Source: Apostichopus japonicus (taxonomy: Eukaryota; Echinodermata; Holothuroidea; Aspidochirotida; Stichopodidae). From it: DNA of 64,000 bases. Shown here one piece after another: positions 1-12,470 of this stretch. The position numbers were made by a program, and so were the translations under genes. The notes under the pieces are model-generated. The model made no database searches, had not been told where the DNA came from, and worked only from the letters and a program-made list of their open reading frames with translations. How positions within the stretch are numbered: the stretch's first letter is position 1; each line of letters opens with the position of its first letter. The stretch spans positions 36,856,611-36,920,610 of the forward strand of contig NC_092576.1 of the NCBI RefSeq assembly GCF_037975245.1. Direction: 5' to 3'.

Positions 1-584
1 GGCCTATATCAATTGTTAGGAATGTTTGTGATAAAAGAAGGAGCTACTTGCGATCTCAAATTTGAATGGGTGTCATTTTGTTCAAAAACATTTATTTATC
101 GTTACCTTATGGTGGTGTTTGAAATTGTTTGTCAATTAGGTTCCCTTTGCCACTCTCAAGTTTGACTTCTTTCTAGCAGAGCGGCAGAGAGGGATTTATT
201 TTGTAATTTTACTGCAAAGAGGGAGCAAATAATGAAGATACGATGTCGTATTTACAGTGGTTATGGACACTTCAATACTGTTTGAAAATAAATAAAGTAT
301 ATGTATCCTTAAATAGAACATAATCTGAGGAAGTATAGCATATTACAATGAGAAGGTAGAATGCATTTGAAGTCCACTTAGTACTGGTTTTTATCAATAA
401 TAGTATGCGTGTGTTTGCCTTATATCCTTAGTGCATAAGCTTTTTACAATATCGTGAAGCATATAGCGTATATACATGATATAGTTACGTGATCTAACAC
501 TGTACTTAGTAATCCGTACTTATACGTCTTTTCTAGGGTGTTGTCCGTTCACCCGAGTTCCGTGATTGCGCACTAGAGAACCGT

Positions 585-935
585 TGCGGAATAAGGAAGT
601 GTTTGTCGAAAGTACTATTGTAGCATATAGGCTGAGGCTGTATGCATACAATGTAACGTAACGGGTATTTACGAAAAGAAAAGAGAATCTAGTGACAAAT
701 TAAATGTTGCTTTACACAATCTGTTGTACAACCATAAAATTTTGAACAGAAATTTGAAATTATGGATGATAGTAAACTGGTTCTGCTGAAAATTCTAGAT
801 GTCACATGTAAATATGCACACCGACTTGAGAAGTTCCATCTTTGGTGGAGAACTATATTGAACGGTTGTATGGCTAATGGAGATACAAACACTGCTTTCC
901 TGAGCTTAAAGGTTATGACAGCTATTTTTGCTATT
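585..935. other. Copy-A-specific segment, no recognised gene
   Basis: Copy B jumps directly from the sequence matching 585 to the sequence matching about 940, so this block is either an insertion in A or a deletion in B. A short open frame at 762-977 (71 codons) spans its right edge. That frame runs into sequence which is non-coding in copy B and has no recognisable domain, so I do not call a gene. Confidence 0.4.
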
Positions 936-1501
936 TTTTACCATTATTGCTGTAGATTGTTTGCATCTTTAGGTTAAAAAACGACATCCTCATAGTACTT
1001 GAAAATGTGGAAATACGCATTCTAAATATGTGGGGTCTTATGCTGACAAATGTCAACAGTAAAATTAGTAATATCATTGTTGCGGGAAAATGTTTTTTTT
1101 TTCCCTATAAACTGTACATATCATTTGTCCCCAATAATGTTTTTGTAAACTGTTGCATAGTGATCACATGCTAAATGCCCCAAAAAACACATAAGAACAT
1201 TACAAATGTAACACACATCTTGACATCTGAAGTGTAAATCAACCAACGTTGAAGATGGTATTCTGAGATGTTAACACATATAACCATCTACACGTGATCG
1301 ACCAATTTTTGTAGTAGGGAACTGATTTCCTGCCCAAAATACTTTACATTCAAAGAACCATATCTAGAGTTAGGAATATTATAGAGATGGCATTTTCAAC
1401 TAAATAACTACATGTTACTTTCCCATGTTAACATCGCATGTTATCATTGCAACCGGTCTAACTTCATACAACAAACATGCACTATTTAGTTATGCTAAAA
1501 A

Positions 1502-3151
1502 ATAGCAAATGCTTTTAATAATTATTTTGTTGGCCTTGGTCCTTCCTTAGCCAGTTCCATTGATTCTAATGTTCATTTCAGTAGTTACCTAGGGGATTCC
1601 AATCCTTCCACTATTTTCTTTTTCCTGTGACTGAAAGTGAAGCTTTTAATGTCTCAAATTCAATTTTTGCTACTAAGAAATCGGCTGGTTCCGATAATTT
1701 CCGCCCGAACATTATAACATTGATAATACCTTTTATTGTAAAACCACTGACTTATATATTCAACCTCTCATTTACCTCGGGTATTTTTCCTGATATTCTT
1801 AAAATTGCCAAAGTCATACCGATATTGAAAAAGGGTGACGTTCATTTATTAAGTAATTATCGTCCCATTTCTATACTACCTTGTATATCGAATATCTTGG
1901 AACGGTTGATTTTTAACCGTCTCAATGCTTTCTTTGATAAGTTTCATGTTCTCAATGAAAACCAATTTAGTTTTCGCCCTGGCCACTCTACAGAACTTGC
2001 TTTGGTCAATGCAGTGGATACAATTCATAGTGCTCTTGATTCGGGTGATAATTGTATTGGTGTTTTTTTAGACCTTTCCAAAGCATTTGATACCATCGAT
2101 CATGGAATTCTTCTGAGGAAATTATCACATTACGGTATTAGAGGTCTAGCTCTTTCTCTCATTTCAAGTTATTTGTTTAATAGGCAACAGCACATTTTTT
2201 TTTCTGGAATCAATTCTGATAATCGTTCAGTTAAGTGCGGAGTTCCTCAAGGGTCTATATTAGGTCCACTTCTTTTTATAATTTACATACATGATATTTG
2301 CAACGTCTCTACAAATTGCTCGATTGTCCTTTTTGCTGATGACACTAATATTTTTTCCTCTGACAGCAATGTAGAAACTCTTAAAGTAACCATATGTAAT
2401 GAATTAAATGCGTTTTATGATTGGTTTTCTGCTAACAAACTGTCTTTGAATATTGGTAAAACTAATTATGTGGTATTTGGAAACTCCTCTAGAACATTAA
2501 ATGCTGATTTATATATGCATGGATTTGCCTTAAAAGAGTCGATAATATTAAATTTCTTGATGTGTATACTGACTCTCAGCTCTCTTGGAAAGTCCATATC
2601 AATCATGTTTGTAAACAAGTTTCTAGAGGTGTAGGTATTTTATCTAAGTTAAAATATACTTTTCCAAGGAAAATGCTGAGATCTATTTACTAAAGTAGTA
2701 TATTTCCTCATCTATCGTATTGCTCTTCAGTTTGCTCTGGTACCTTCAGTACTAACCTTAATAAGCTTGTCATTCTCCAAAAACGGGCTGTGAGGCACAT
2801 GACGTCTTCAGCTCCACGTGATAATACCAGTCATTTATTCTCCTCCTTAAACGTGCTCAAGTTCACTCATCTCATTTCTTTAAATGTTCTGACGTTTACT
2901 TATCGTGCTATGAGCAATCTACTACCAAATTCTTTTGCTACCTTTTATACAATTAGTCACTCTATTCACAATTATAATACTAGACAAGCTGGTCATTAAC
3001 GTGCTTCTTTTTGTCGTAATTCAAAGAGCATGCAAAGCCTCCGTTGTCGATCTATTTCTTTGTGGAACAATCTTCCGATTAACTTGAAATCCTATACTTC
3101 CGTGGCTTCGTTCAGGCGACACCTGAAAAATTACTATGAAAGCCTTTATTG
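1502..3151 (+). pseudogene. LINE reverse transcriptase, frameshifted
   Basis: This is the reverse transcriptase of the truncated LINE. The main open frame covers 1627-2634. Visible RT motifs are KSAGSDNF, an NYRPISILP block at about 1855-1884, QFSFRPGHST, DLSKAFDTIDH (motif A, about 2071-2103), GVPQGSILGPLLF (about 2239-2277) and the catalytic FADD at 2332-2343. A frameshift lies just before 1627, because the upstream reading HFSSYLGDSNPST is in another frame. A second lies near 2545, after which the C-terminal region continues in other frames to ESLY-stop near 3151, with an in-frame stop near 2692. The catalytic residues are intact but the copy cannot make a full protein and lacks the endonuclease. 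Confidence 0.85.
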
Positions 3152-3235
3152 ATTGTATCCGTTGTAAGGGGTGGGAGTATGTGGTGGTGGTTGGGGGGTA
3201 GTGCTATTTGTTTTATGTGTTAAGGTTATCTGCTT

Positions 3236-3254
3236 TTTTTTTTTGGGGGGGGGG
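3236..3254. repeat. Poly-T/poly-G run in the LINE 3' UTR
   Basis: A run of T is followed directly by a run of G, inside the untranslated tail of the LINE. It is a simple low-complexity tract. Confidence 0.7.
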
Positions 3255-4106
3255 GTTCTTCTTCGTTTTTTAGGTGTTAAGGTTTTCCATTTTCTTTGAT
3301 GGAAGTACTCTATTCGATTAAGCCCACAAGGGTTTCTTAGTTTACTTCCTTTCACATATTTACTTATTTGCAGTTATATTGTCTTGTTCACCTTGTATTA
3401 CTATGTGTTGAAACAATAAATCAATCAATCAAAGCTCCTAGCACAAAAGGCAGGAGCTATGAGGTAGACGTTATTTCAAACACGCTTTCCATCCCACCCC
3501 CACCCTTCCCACCCACCCCCCCCCCAATAAAAATTCCGAATACCAAAAAAGAAAATTCTGACAAGTATTTCTGTCCTCTAAAATCTCTATGAGAAAACAA
3601 ATAGTATTTGAAAGTGTTACATTTTCGAAGGATTCACTCCCAGGACCCTCCTCTCTTGCTTTTCCCAATAAGTGTACCTCCATTCAATCAGATATAAAGC
3701 AAAATAAACCTTTTTCTTAATCCAACACTCGACAACAGCCTATGGCTAGCTGAATCAAGTTTAAATGTGCGTAGTGTTGTAATGTTTTATCGGTATCAGT
3801 GGAATAGTGGTTCAAAATGCTATATGTAAGGGTACACACATTGGGCTAAGATTACAATGTTATGTATCGAACTTGAAAGTAAAATCTTCAAATCCTACAA
3901 TGCCATGCAGTAGCAACTAGTAGATCATTATTAGGCCCCTAGCATAACGTTAGTTCTACCTAGAAAAAATTAAGGGAATGCAACTTAACCTTGGTATCAT
4001 ACCTGTGTTTAATTTCTCTAAGTAATGTAAACCTCAGGAAATGCAATAACTCGCTAAATGGTTGTCTTTACGGTCTAACTATATCGTTGTACAGGTATAG
4101 GCCTAG

Positions 4107-5082
4107 CATTAGAAGTAAGGAGTAAAGCGGATGGGTATATCATACGCAAAACTCACAATTAGACACAAATCTAGGGAGTATTTTAATGTAATTGTTTTCG
4201 CATTGGTATTTTATATAAATATAGAAGAATTTCTGTGTGTCAATTCAACAGCTAATGACATTTAATATTTCATATTTAAAATGGGTGGCTATGATTCCAT
4301 ACATAGTACTATAATAGTAAATTCAATTGAGGTGATTCATTCGACATTTTACAAACACATTGTTTAACTTATAGCGGGTAAAATAGAAAATGAAACAGTT
4401 TATAAATTGTTTGGATTTTTCCTTCCAAAGGAAATGACCGTGCGAGGAGTATATATCATAAATACATAACACGATGTTTAGATTAACCTGTATTACGTCG
4501 TTCCGCCAGTTCAGCAGGCAGTGTATGTTAGACAGTATTGAACTCACATTATGATGATACTGTGTACGATAGAGATATGTCACTTGAGTAAGCTATAACT
4601 GTTTAAGGACAAACTCTGTTCCGGGTTTGCGCTCTGCACTATACTATATGCTGCATTATGACATAGACAATGTAGCGTGACTTCAACTGTAAACCTATGT
4701 GCTGAAAGCCATATTGATTATTATTTACCACGGAACTTTTTTTTTACTTTGGTTTATGAGAACGTTGGATCAGGCGACTTGAAGTGTACGTACAAACTAA
4801 GTTACTTTTGACTTTATGGATAGGCCCAGTCATAATTAAATATCAGCTCAATCCAATTAGGACAACGTTGTGCATAAGATCTGTTTGTCTACATGTATAG
4901 GTCATAGAATTAAATTAGTTATAGTAGTTCTGTATTTACCTTGCTGTTGTTACAGACGAGTCGAGTAGGCTACAACTAATTTAGTTTTATTTTAGAAATT
5001 GCGCTAAAGTTGTTGACATTACCGCTTGTCCATTAACTCAGACACATACACTTTTTCACAATTCTTAACTACCATAAGTATA
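4107..5082. other. Unique spacer between duplication copies, no gene seen
   Basis: The sequence is AT-rich. An 86-codon minus-strand open frame (4323-4583) has no recognisable motif, signal or splice context. I see no RNA gene or repeat here. Confidence 0.5.
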
Positions 5083-6815
5083 GGCCTATATCATCTTTTT
5101 AGGATTGTTTGGGACAAAAAAGTAGCTACTTGCAGTCACAAATTTGAATGGGTGTCATTTTGTTAAAAAAATATTTATTTATCGTTACCTTATGGTGGGT
5201 GTTGAAAACTGTGTATCAAGTAGGTTCCCTTTTTCCACTTTTAAGTTTGATCTCTTTCAAGGAGAGCGGTAGAGAGGGGACTATCTTGTATTCATTTTCT
5301 GCTGAGAGGGAGCAAATAATGAAGATGCAATGTCGTATTTATAGTGATAATGGACACTTTTATATTGTCTTGAAAATAAATAAATAATATATATTCTTAA
5401 ATAGAACATGATCTGAGGAAGTAAAGCCCATTACAATGAAAAGTTAGATGCATTTCAATTCCACGTATAAGTACTGGTTCTTATCAAGATCATTATGCAT
5501 GTGTTTGCCTCAAATCATTAGTGCATAAGCTTTGTACAATATCGTGAAGCATATAGCGTATGCATCTGAAATATGTACGTGATATAACACTGTATCATAC
5601 CCGTTCTTATACGACTGTTTTAGTGGGTTGTCCCTTTCACCCGAGTTCCGTTATTGCGCACTAAAGAAACAAACACTAAACACAATTGCTGTAGATTGTT
5701 TGCATCTTTAGGTTAAAACACCACATCCTGAAGATGTGGAGATTCACATTCTCAATATTTGGTGATGTTGTATGCTGACATGTGTCAACAGCAACATTAT
5801 TAATATCATTGTGGAAACTCCTTTTTTCCCTATAAACAATACATATCATGTACCCAATGATCTTAAGTGTAAATCGACAAACTTTTGAAGATAATATTCT
5901 GACATGATAACACATTTAGCCCTCTACATGTGATCCTTCAATTTGTGTAGTAAGGAATTGATTTCCTGTCTATATTACTTTACATTCAAAGAAACACATC
6001 AAGAGTTAGGAATGTTATTGAGATGTCATTTTCAACCAAGATTTTATCATATTTTGCCTTCCATGTTAATACCGCATGTTATCATTGCAATCGGAACAAG
6101 TATAGCTATATCAAAGAAAACTTGCACTTGTTAGGTATGCCCCTAGCACCAAAGGCAGGAGCTACGAGGGAGAAGTAATTTCAAATACTCCACCCCCCCC
6201 CAAAAAAAAAAATAAATAAATAAATGCTGAATGCAAAAAGGGATTCCTGTCCTTTAAAATGTCTATGACAAAACACCTAGTATCTGAAAGAGTTACATAC
6301 TCCAGGGATTCACTTCCAGGACCCTCACTTCCACTCAATAAGTGTACCCCCATCCGATCAGAAATAAAGCAAAGTAAACCTTCTCAATCCAACACTATGG
6401 AACAGCCGTGGCTAGCAGAATCAAGTTTGCATATTATCGTAATGTTTAATCTGTACCAGTGGGATAGTGGTTCCTGTTTTCAAAAAGCAATATGTAAAGG
6501 TACACACATTAGGCTTAGATTACAATGTTATTTATCGAACTTAAAAGTAAATTCAAATCCTACAAAGCCATGCAGTAGCAACTAGTACATCATTATTAGA
6601 CCCTATCATAACGTTCATTCTACCTAGAAAAATTAGGGGAATTCCGGGTAATTTGGGTTCTAGTTTTAGCAGAAGCAAGACTTGCAACTTTACCTTGGTA
6701 TCATACCGGTCTATGATTTCTCTAATACATGTAAACTTCGGTCAATGCAATAATTCGCTAAATTGCTGTCTAATTCTGCCTAACTATATCGTGGTACAGG
6801 TATATGTCCAGCCTA
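5083..6815 (+). repeat. Segmental duplication, copy B
   Basis: Direct-orientation partner of copy A, offset by about 5.08 kb at its left end. It lacks the LINE and the 585-935 block. At the LINE site copy B reads straight through (about 6130-6145, the tatgcccctagcacc region), so it represents the empty site. Divergence is many substitutions and small indels, so the duplication is not recent. The short open frames inside do not correspond between copies, which argues against coding. Confidence 0.75.
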
Positions 6816-8550
6816 GTTGTATATCACTATATGATTTGTGTACAAGTTAGGCCTAAAAGAAACCGTAGTGAACATTTGTACTTGGAGTAATATGAGCAGT
6901 AAATATAATTATGAACTATGGATTGCTTTCACTTAAACCTTTAGTGTTCCTGTTGGTGAGCCAATTTTGTATATTGGTATTATTAAGCGAATGTTGTAAT
7001 CAAATTTATCGAATTTATCAAACTGACAAACTTTATATTTCGATACGATTTGTGAACTGAGTTGCTTTTGAAGACAGACGCTCCTAAAGTGTGTTCACAG
7101 TATTCGTATACTGTATAAATGCGAAGACAACACAAGGTTTTCTTTTCGGTTTGAAGGAAATACGATTCGTGTGTCGATACACATAAAATACGAGAAAACT
7201 GTTCAAAACAGTGTTTAAGCTCTTAATGCTTTCAAAAGAGATCATATCACCGACTGTATGGAGCGCCAAACGGGACAGAGATTATGTGAACATTTAAATG
7301 TGGTTTAGGCCACGAATATATTGTATTCAAGCATCAAAAGTAGTTTAATGGAAGATTACAGCGGTCTGTTAGACTTATAACTCACATACTCATGTAAGGA
7401 CTAATTGAGAGAACAAATATTATAAAAATATCTTTATTTTTATTTTATTTTCAAAACAAATGTTTACAACCGTCTCTCGATTTAACAAATTATTGCTGCA
7501 ATGAAGGAGCATCAGGCAAGGGGGAAAGGAGATGGGAGGAAAATAAATAACTCCGTTATCCCGCTTATTCCTTTTGCACAATTAAAATGATATTTCCCAA
7601 ATAGAAGATTCCATGAGCTTCTGCACTTGTTTGCTGCACTTGTTTAGCGATAGCCTACAGTAATCCATACACAATCCTACGAACAACTAATTTTCTACTT
7701 CCAATAATCTACATAGACCTTTGAACTTTTATGCTAAACACATTCGAATCACATACCTCCTTTTCCTCGTAGAATAATCAGAAGTATAATACACACGCAG
7801 CAATAGCAAACTATTCTCTTTCTAAGGTCAGTAAATACCAATACTGAAGTTCTCATGACTTATTACCGTTGTATCTATTTATCATCTTTCCCTACTCTCC
7901 TGTTCCTTGTCTTCCATCATACATCTCTGATATTTATAATAAACAACCTTGGCAAAGCGTCCTGCTAATGACATACCGTATCTACAGTAACTGTCATTAT
8001 GAAGCGCGAAATGAAATAACGCAGATGTTATAACACCAAGATTGTTGAACTTTCTTTGAAATTCAACCACCTCCACCCCAACCCCGAACACATTCTACCT
8101 TTATATTTAACTCTCACCTTTTCCATGAGTCAGCTCCCCTGCAAATAAAGTAAAACAAATCGATTGTACTTCCAATTGATGGAACCTCATCTGACATATT
8201 TTTCGCCGTTTAATCCCCCCCCCCTCTCTGTTTTCCCGGTAACTCTCATTACATTTTCACAGCAAAATGCATTTTTCACAAAATAAAATCACTTCGCTAT
8301 CATTTGATAGTTATTATAAATAGTGAAGCGCATTCAAACTGTATTAATTCCTAACATATCTGTCAATATATTTTTAGGATCGACTCGATTTTACCTGATG
8401 ATACCCGGGGAATTCGTGTTAACATTGCAATGGAATCGATGTTACTTGTCGATAAAACTATTACAGAGATATTAAACTAAGCATTCTTACACTCTGAACA
8501 AATACAACCAAGCAGGGGCCGCGATTTGTTTCAAATATTGGGGGGGGGGG
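6816..8550. other. No gene recognised
   Basis: AT-rich sequence with short open frames only, none with a recognisable domain. An A/T-rich stretch lies near 7430-7460 and a C-run near 8215-8224. Confidence 0.5.
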
Positions 8551-8557
8551 ACATTTG

Positions 8558-9080
8558 CTTGGGTGCAGGCGCGTAGCAACTACATCCCCAAAATTCGCGA
8601 GCTTCGTGATATTTTGTATATATACCAAATTTCATTACGGATGCGGTCCTGTTCATGGGCGCAGATCAGTCTTGGATAATGGTGGGGACGGGTATCTGTT
8701 CTCTGATACTATCTAAGCGGAGCGCGACCATTGGTTCGCGCGTAGCGTAGAAGAATTTTTTGGGCAAATATACCTTCCAGATCGCCGGAAATAACACTTC
8801 CCAGACCCAATAATGCTCCAAAACCTCCTTAAATTTGAGATCTCATGGCTTAGAAATTTAAGTTGGGGGAAACACATGGGCGTCTGCAGAAAAAAAAAAA
8901 TCAGGGAACAAATATTCCAAGTAGACTTTTGTATACGATGGGTCTGGGTCCTCTCCCAAACTGCGCCAAAGTTCAATACAGGGAAATTTGCAATGCAGCG
9001 TTTGGTCAAGACAAATTGATGGGGACACGGTATATCATGTCCCCACCACTAAAAAAGTTGGTGGGGATGCGTCCCGCTGT
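8558..9080 (+). repeat. Interspersed repeat family R, copy 1
   Basis: Closely matches 35440-36080 in the same orientation. Shared landmarks are gggtgcaggcgcgt at the left, a ggatgcggtcc block, ggtggggacg followed by ctgttctctgatactatct, cgcgcgtagcgta, and gatcgccggaaata followed by cttcccagacccaat. It also shares a tail containing actgcgccaaagttcaatac. Open frames through it are not conserved and include stops, so it looks like a non-coding or long-dead dispersed repeat. Confidence 0.7.
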
Positions 9081-9212
9081 CCCCACTAGGATATCCGCCA
9101 TGGTCCGTCTAGCTAATTCATTTCGAAAATAAGTAAAAAACTACTCTCGGTGAAAGTCTGTGTCGTTTTTTGGTGATATTTAGTAACAAATTGTGACACG
9201 GTTAGATATGCG

Positions 9213-9525
9213 CGTAGCGAGGAATTTGCCAAGGCAGGGGCGAAACTTGTAGGAAAACTATCTGAGCGTGGCGCCACCATGAGTTGGCGCGAAGAGTAAA
9301 AGAAAATTTTGGCCGAAAATGCCTCCCATATCGCTGGAAATGGCACTTCCCAGGCCTTGTTAGTTGCATTTAAGCATTTTTGGGGGAAATAATTAGCGAT
9401 ATCATAAACAAATTGCTCTTATTGCCACACAAAAAACTACGCCACCAAATATTGGGGGGATATTAGATACTTTATCCCCCCACCTAAAATATTGGGGGGG
9501 GGGGACATGTCCCAACAAATGAATA
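9213..9525 (+). repeat. Interspersed repeat family R, second fragment
   Basis: Carries the family hallmark ctatctgagcg...gcgccaccat...ttggcgcg near 9265-9290. This is followed by a ggaaatggcacttcccaggcc block, and then by a gccaccaaatattggg...ggggacatgtcc block (about 9440-9515). Matching pieces are found at 37650-37720, 38045-38165, 59810-59945 and, inverted, at 38345-38435. Confidence 0.65.
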
Positions 9526-10353
9526 AATAACGGGCGCTTTTGTCTGCTACCAAAAAGCATGTCGAATGGTCCCACATATTTGACGATTTATTTAAAACTA
9601 TAAAAGGAACAAACACGATCAAAAGGTTTTACATCTATGCGTATAAATACTACACAAAGCATTGTTTAGGTGTTTCATACACTCCCAGACAATGTGTTAG
9701 CCACGCAGACACACTGAGTATACGGATGTGTTGAGGCACAAGGGCAAACAGTGCTCAACATCGTCTGGTACTAGATAAACAAAATGCTAAATTAATTCCC
9801 GTATTTCTCGAACGGTGTGCTTGAGAGGTACCCGACTAACATAGTTTTTCCATATTGTATTTTTTTTTTCTCCGCAAATGTCAGTTGTACCACAAACAGA
9901 TTTTAACAACAAAGTTATATGTCACTATTATATGCATATGGTATCATTACGTTTCTTAAAATCTACTTACAACGTATTCGTCTGCTTGTTTGTAGAACTC
10001 CAGCAGCATATTCCATGTATTGTTTGTTGGTCTGATGTGACTGAAAGGGACACGAAAAAGAAAGTTCAATAGTATTGTCACATACCATATAAAACAATAT
10101 AATCCAGCACTCTGTTATTAAAGTGCTTTTTGTTTATAATATTATTACCGAAGACCGTAATACGGTACTTGACATTAATTTGAGGTTTCCGCTTATCATG
10201 GAACACTACGGAAGTCTCCGCAGGACAGATTTTAAATTTTATAAATGGCACGGAGCACGGCCTTGGCAGGGCTTAGGAAATTTAAAAATATTGTTAAAAC
10301 AACAAGTCTATCTATATGAATAAAATATATCAATTTACTTCGCTCCTCTTTTA
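9526..10353. other. No gene recognised
   Basis: Short open frames only (64-66 codons). None shows a domain, signal peptide or plausible splice context. A T-run lies near 9861. Confidence 0.5.
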
Positions 10354-10400
10354 CCTGTTTTCCACTCCACATCTACACTTTCCCATCTACCTCACTACAC
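10354..10400 (+). repeat. Left inverted terminal repeat of the DIRS-like cluster
   Basis: Reads cctgttttccactccacatc and continues to ctcactacac. The reverse complement of 20061-20105 gives the same order of blocks (cctgt, cccactccacatct, catctacc, ctacac) with a few mismatches. Inverted termini are typical of DIRS elements. Confidence 0.75.
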
Positions 10401-11369
10401 ATTGAAACGTATTAGCACTGCGCCCTTGCTCACTGGGCACCGCTCACACCTTACACCTCCAATTATACCACTTAGAAAGACAGCTTCACGTTTTGTTAGC
10501 GACTTTTGTGACACGAATTTCACCCGTTTTTATGACTATTTGGAGCTTCATCTTGGACCTGCGGTCGAACGAACAGTTTTCCCGTCGTTTCGAAGAAGCA
10601 TGATATATGTATCCTTTTCTATCATAGTTTGTTACTTGCTTTACTCTCCTTCTTGTCCGTTTTCTCCGTATATCCGTTGTACGTACTTTTGTACAGGCAC
10701 TGCTTGCGCGACACCTACATAGGCGTGGCCACCCCCGACCGTTAGCCGTTAAAAGCTTTGTTACTTATGCCCACAAACTAACTGGTGTTACACCCGAGTA
10801 TAGGAAACCTTGTCGAGCCCCCCCCCCCCCACCGCGACTACACCCCAGGCGGTCCCAAACCGGGTAGTAACGCGATCAGGATTCTCTCACCCAGAACCAT
10901 GCAGTGTCGACAAGCAACATAGACCTTACAGGCGCCCGGACCTACTGAAGCCCGCTAGAGGCAGAGCGCAGCGGCCCAGTTATGGGAGAGGGGTGGTGAC
11001 AGCGGCAACATCACTAAGAGCTACAGGGAAAGCAGATCGCCAAGACGGCAGTCACGCAATGACAGACCGCGACACCGACAGACAGACAGACCAACATGGC
11101 GGGTCGACATTTGGCCCCTTCGGCCCTAGGGATTCCCACTCTACATGGATACAGCGTATCCGGCGGTAGGGGTAAGACTCCGCTTATTCCAGAATATTGA
11201 ACGGGGTAGTCTTGAAGGGATACTCCATAGAGGTCTTATTGGTTCATCCAGGGGTGGAGGAAGAAGGACACCCCAGTACCCAAGGACCCGGGCTCAAGAC
11301 GCGCCCACGAGAGCAATCTTCACACGCTACTGGCAAAGGGCGTGACAAGTGAGACTACGGGAGAAGAGA
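10401..11369 (+). pseudogene. 5' region of the DIRS-like element, possible gag remnant
   Basis: This lies between the left terminal repeat and the RT. Several overlapping open frames of 61-119 codons (10402-10722, 10810-11169 and others) sit here. They are rich in Arg, Pro, Thr and Ser, as expected for a decayed gag-like or nucleic-acid-binding protein. I recognise no zinc knuckle or other defining motif. The position in front of RT is the only real support. A C-run sits at about 10819-10831. Confidence 0.35.
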
Positions 11370-12180
11370 GAGCACTCTTTCGCTCGTCTTTCTTCGCCGA
11401 AAAGGACGGGTCCTACTAAATCTCAAACCCCTGAACAAGGATTTCTTCTGACCTACTCGGTTCCGCATGGAGATTCTCGTTCTATTCCTACCGAGTCTTA
11501 CACAAGGCATGTGGGCTCCTTCCGTCGACCTTAAGGACGCGTACCTCTACGTCCCAATCAAGGCCGACTCACAGATATTTCAAGTCTTCTCCTGCAGGGG
11601 AAGAGATTACAAGTCCGCGGCACTACCCTTTGGCGTTTCGACCTCGCCGCGAGGGTAGAGGGCGCCGTAGCAGCGTAATTACGCCGAAGCGGTATCCCTT
11701 TCCCGCTTATCTCTACGACTGGCTCGTCACGGGAAGGTCTCATCAAAACGATCACTTCAACCTGGCCTGCAAGACCGAGCTCCTAGAGAGACTCGGCTGG
11801 GTTATGAACTGGGAGAAATCGCGTCTCACCGCAGACCAGGAGATTCAGTTTTTGGGCGCGATCCTCGACTTTCGCAACGGTTGGTTAAAACCGTTTACAG
11901 AGCGGGTCTACAACTCCCGGCATATGATAAGACGCCTCCTAGCAGGCGTAACCCACCCCACAGCCACTCCAGATAAGGGCACTTGGTGTCAATGCTAGTC
12001 TCGTGGAAGTAATCTATACCGCCGTCCTCAGAATGAGTCCCCTCCAGCTGAGACCCCTCCTTTTCCGTTACTACGACCCGGAACAGAGTATCCTAGATAC
12101 ACGGGTGCCACTTATCGGCCTAGACACAATCCACCTGTCGTGGTGGCTGACGAAGGAGAACTAGGTACACAGACGCTCCT
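11370..12180 (+). pseudogene. DIRS-type reverse transcriptase, broken
   Basis: Reading across frames gives a DIRS RT: FFAEKDGS near 11385-11410, then VDLKDAYLYVPI (motif A, about 11524-11560) and ALPFGVSTSPR (about 11620-11650). Motif C follows as YLYDWLV at 11709-11729, where the family normally has YLDDW, so one catalytic aspartate is Tyr here. Downstream is LLERLGWVMNWEKSRL and IQFLGA (about 11790-11860), typical of the RT thumb/connection. The connection continues as PLQLRPLLFRYY and HLSWWLTKEN (about 12035-12162). Several frameshifts and a stop make it inactive. The reading resumes as RNase H at 17113, past the inserted transposon. Confidence 0.8.
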
Positions 12181-12470
12181 TACACTCTAAAAACTGTTGG
12201 GCAAAACTGGTTGAGCAAACAAAGCATTGCCCAATACGAGTAAATATTAACCAACAACTGAGTAAAAGAAATTACACAACTGATATGGGTAAACTTTGTT
12301 GTGCAAAATTAAGATGTAGTTTATTGTTACTTTCTGTTGGGCAAACAAGCTTGATTTGCCCAATGTTGTGCAAAAACCAGCATTTTCGCGCCATTACTAT
12401 ACTGGTACTCTGCGCGATGTGCATGCATCATGAGTAGATCGTATATAGTGAAAGTGTTATAACTTACACA

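Larger units (their letters stand above)
1496..3431 (+). mobile_element. 5'-truncated non-LTR retrotransposon (LINE, CR1/L2/Jockey-like)
   Basis: The left junction is clear by comparison with copy B of the duplication, whose sequence continues without this block. The element begins inside the coding region, at a frame reading IANAFNNYF from 1502. It runs through a complete RT domain and its C-terminal tail to a stop near 3151. A roughly 260-bp 3' UTR follows, ending in a short tandem tail of aatc units at 3413-3431. The apurinic endonuclease part is missing, as expected for target-primed reverse transcription with 5' truncation. The clade is inferred from RT wording and tail type and is not firm. 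Confidence 0.85.
1..4106 (+). repeat. Segmental duplication, copy A (interrupted by a LINE)
   Basis: This segment aligns by eye, in the same orientation and order, with copy B at 5083-6815. Matching landmarks are ggcctatatc at 1 and 5083, tgcataagctt at 432 and 5522, the tgctgtagattgtttgcatc stretch near 950 and 5690, catgttatcattgcaa near 1436 and 6072, aaggcaggagct near 3446 and 6152, and the last shared block near 3960-4106 and 6600-6815. Copy A starts at or before the window edge. It carries two blocks absent from B: about 585-935 and the LINE at 1496-3431. No host gene is recognisable. The end points are approximate. Confidence 0.75.

Noticed and set aside
762-977. 71-codon frame MDDSKLVLLK
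   Set aside because: It spans the border between copy-A-specific sequence and sequence that is non-coding in copy B. It has no domain.
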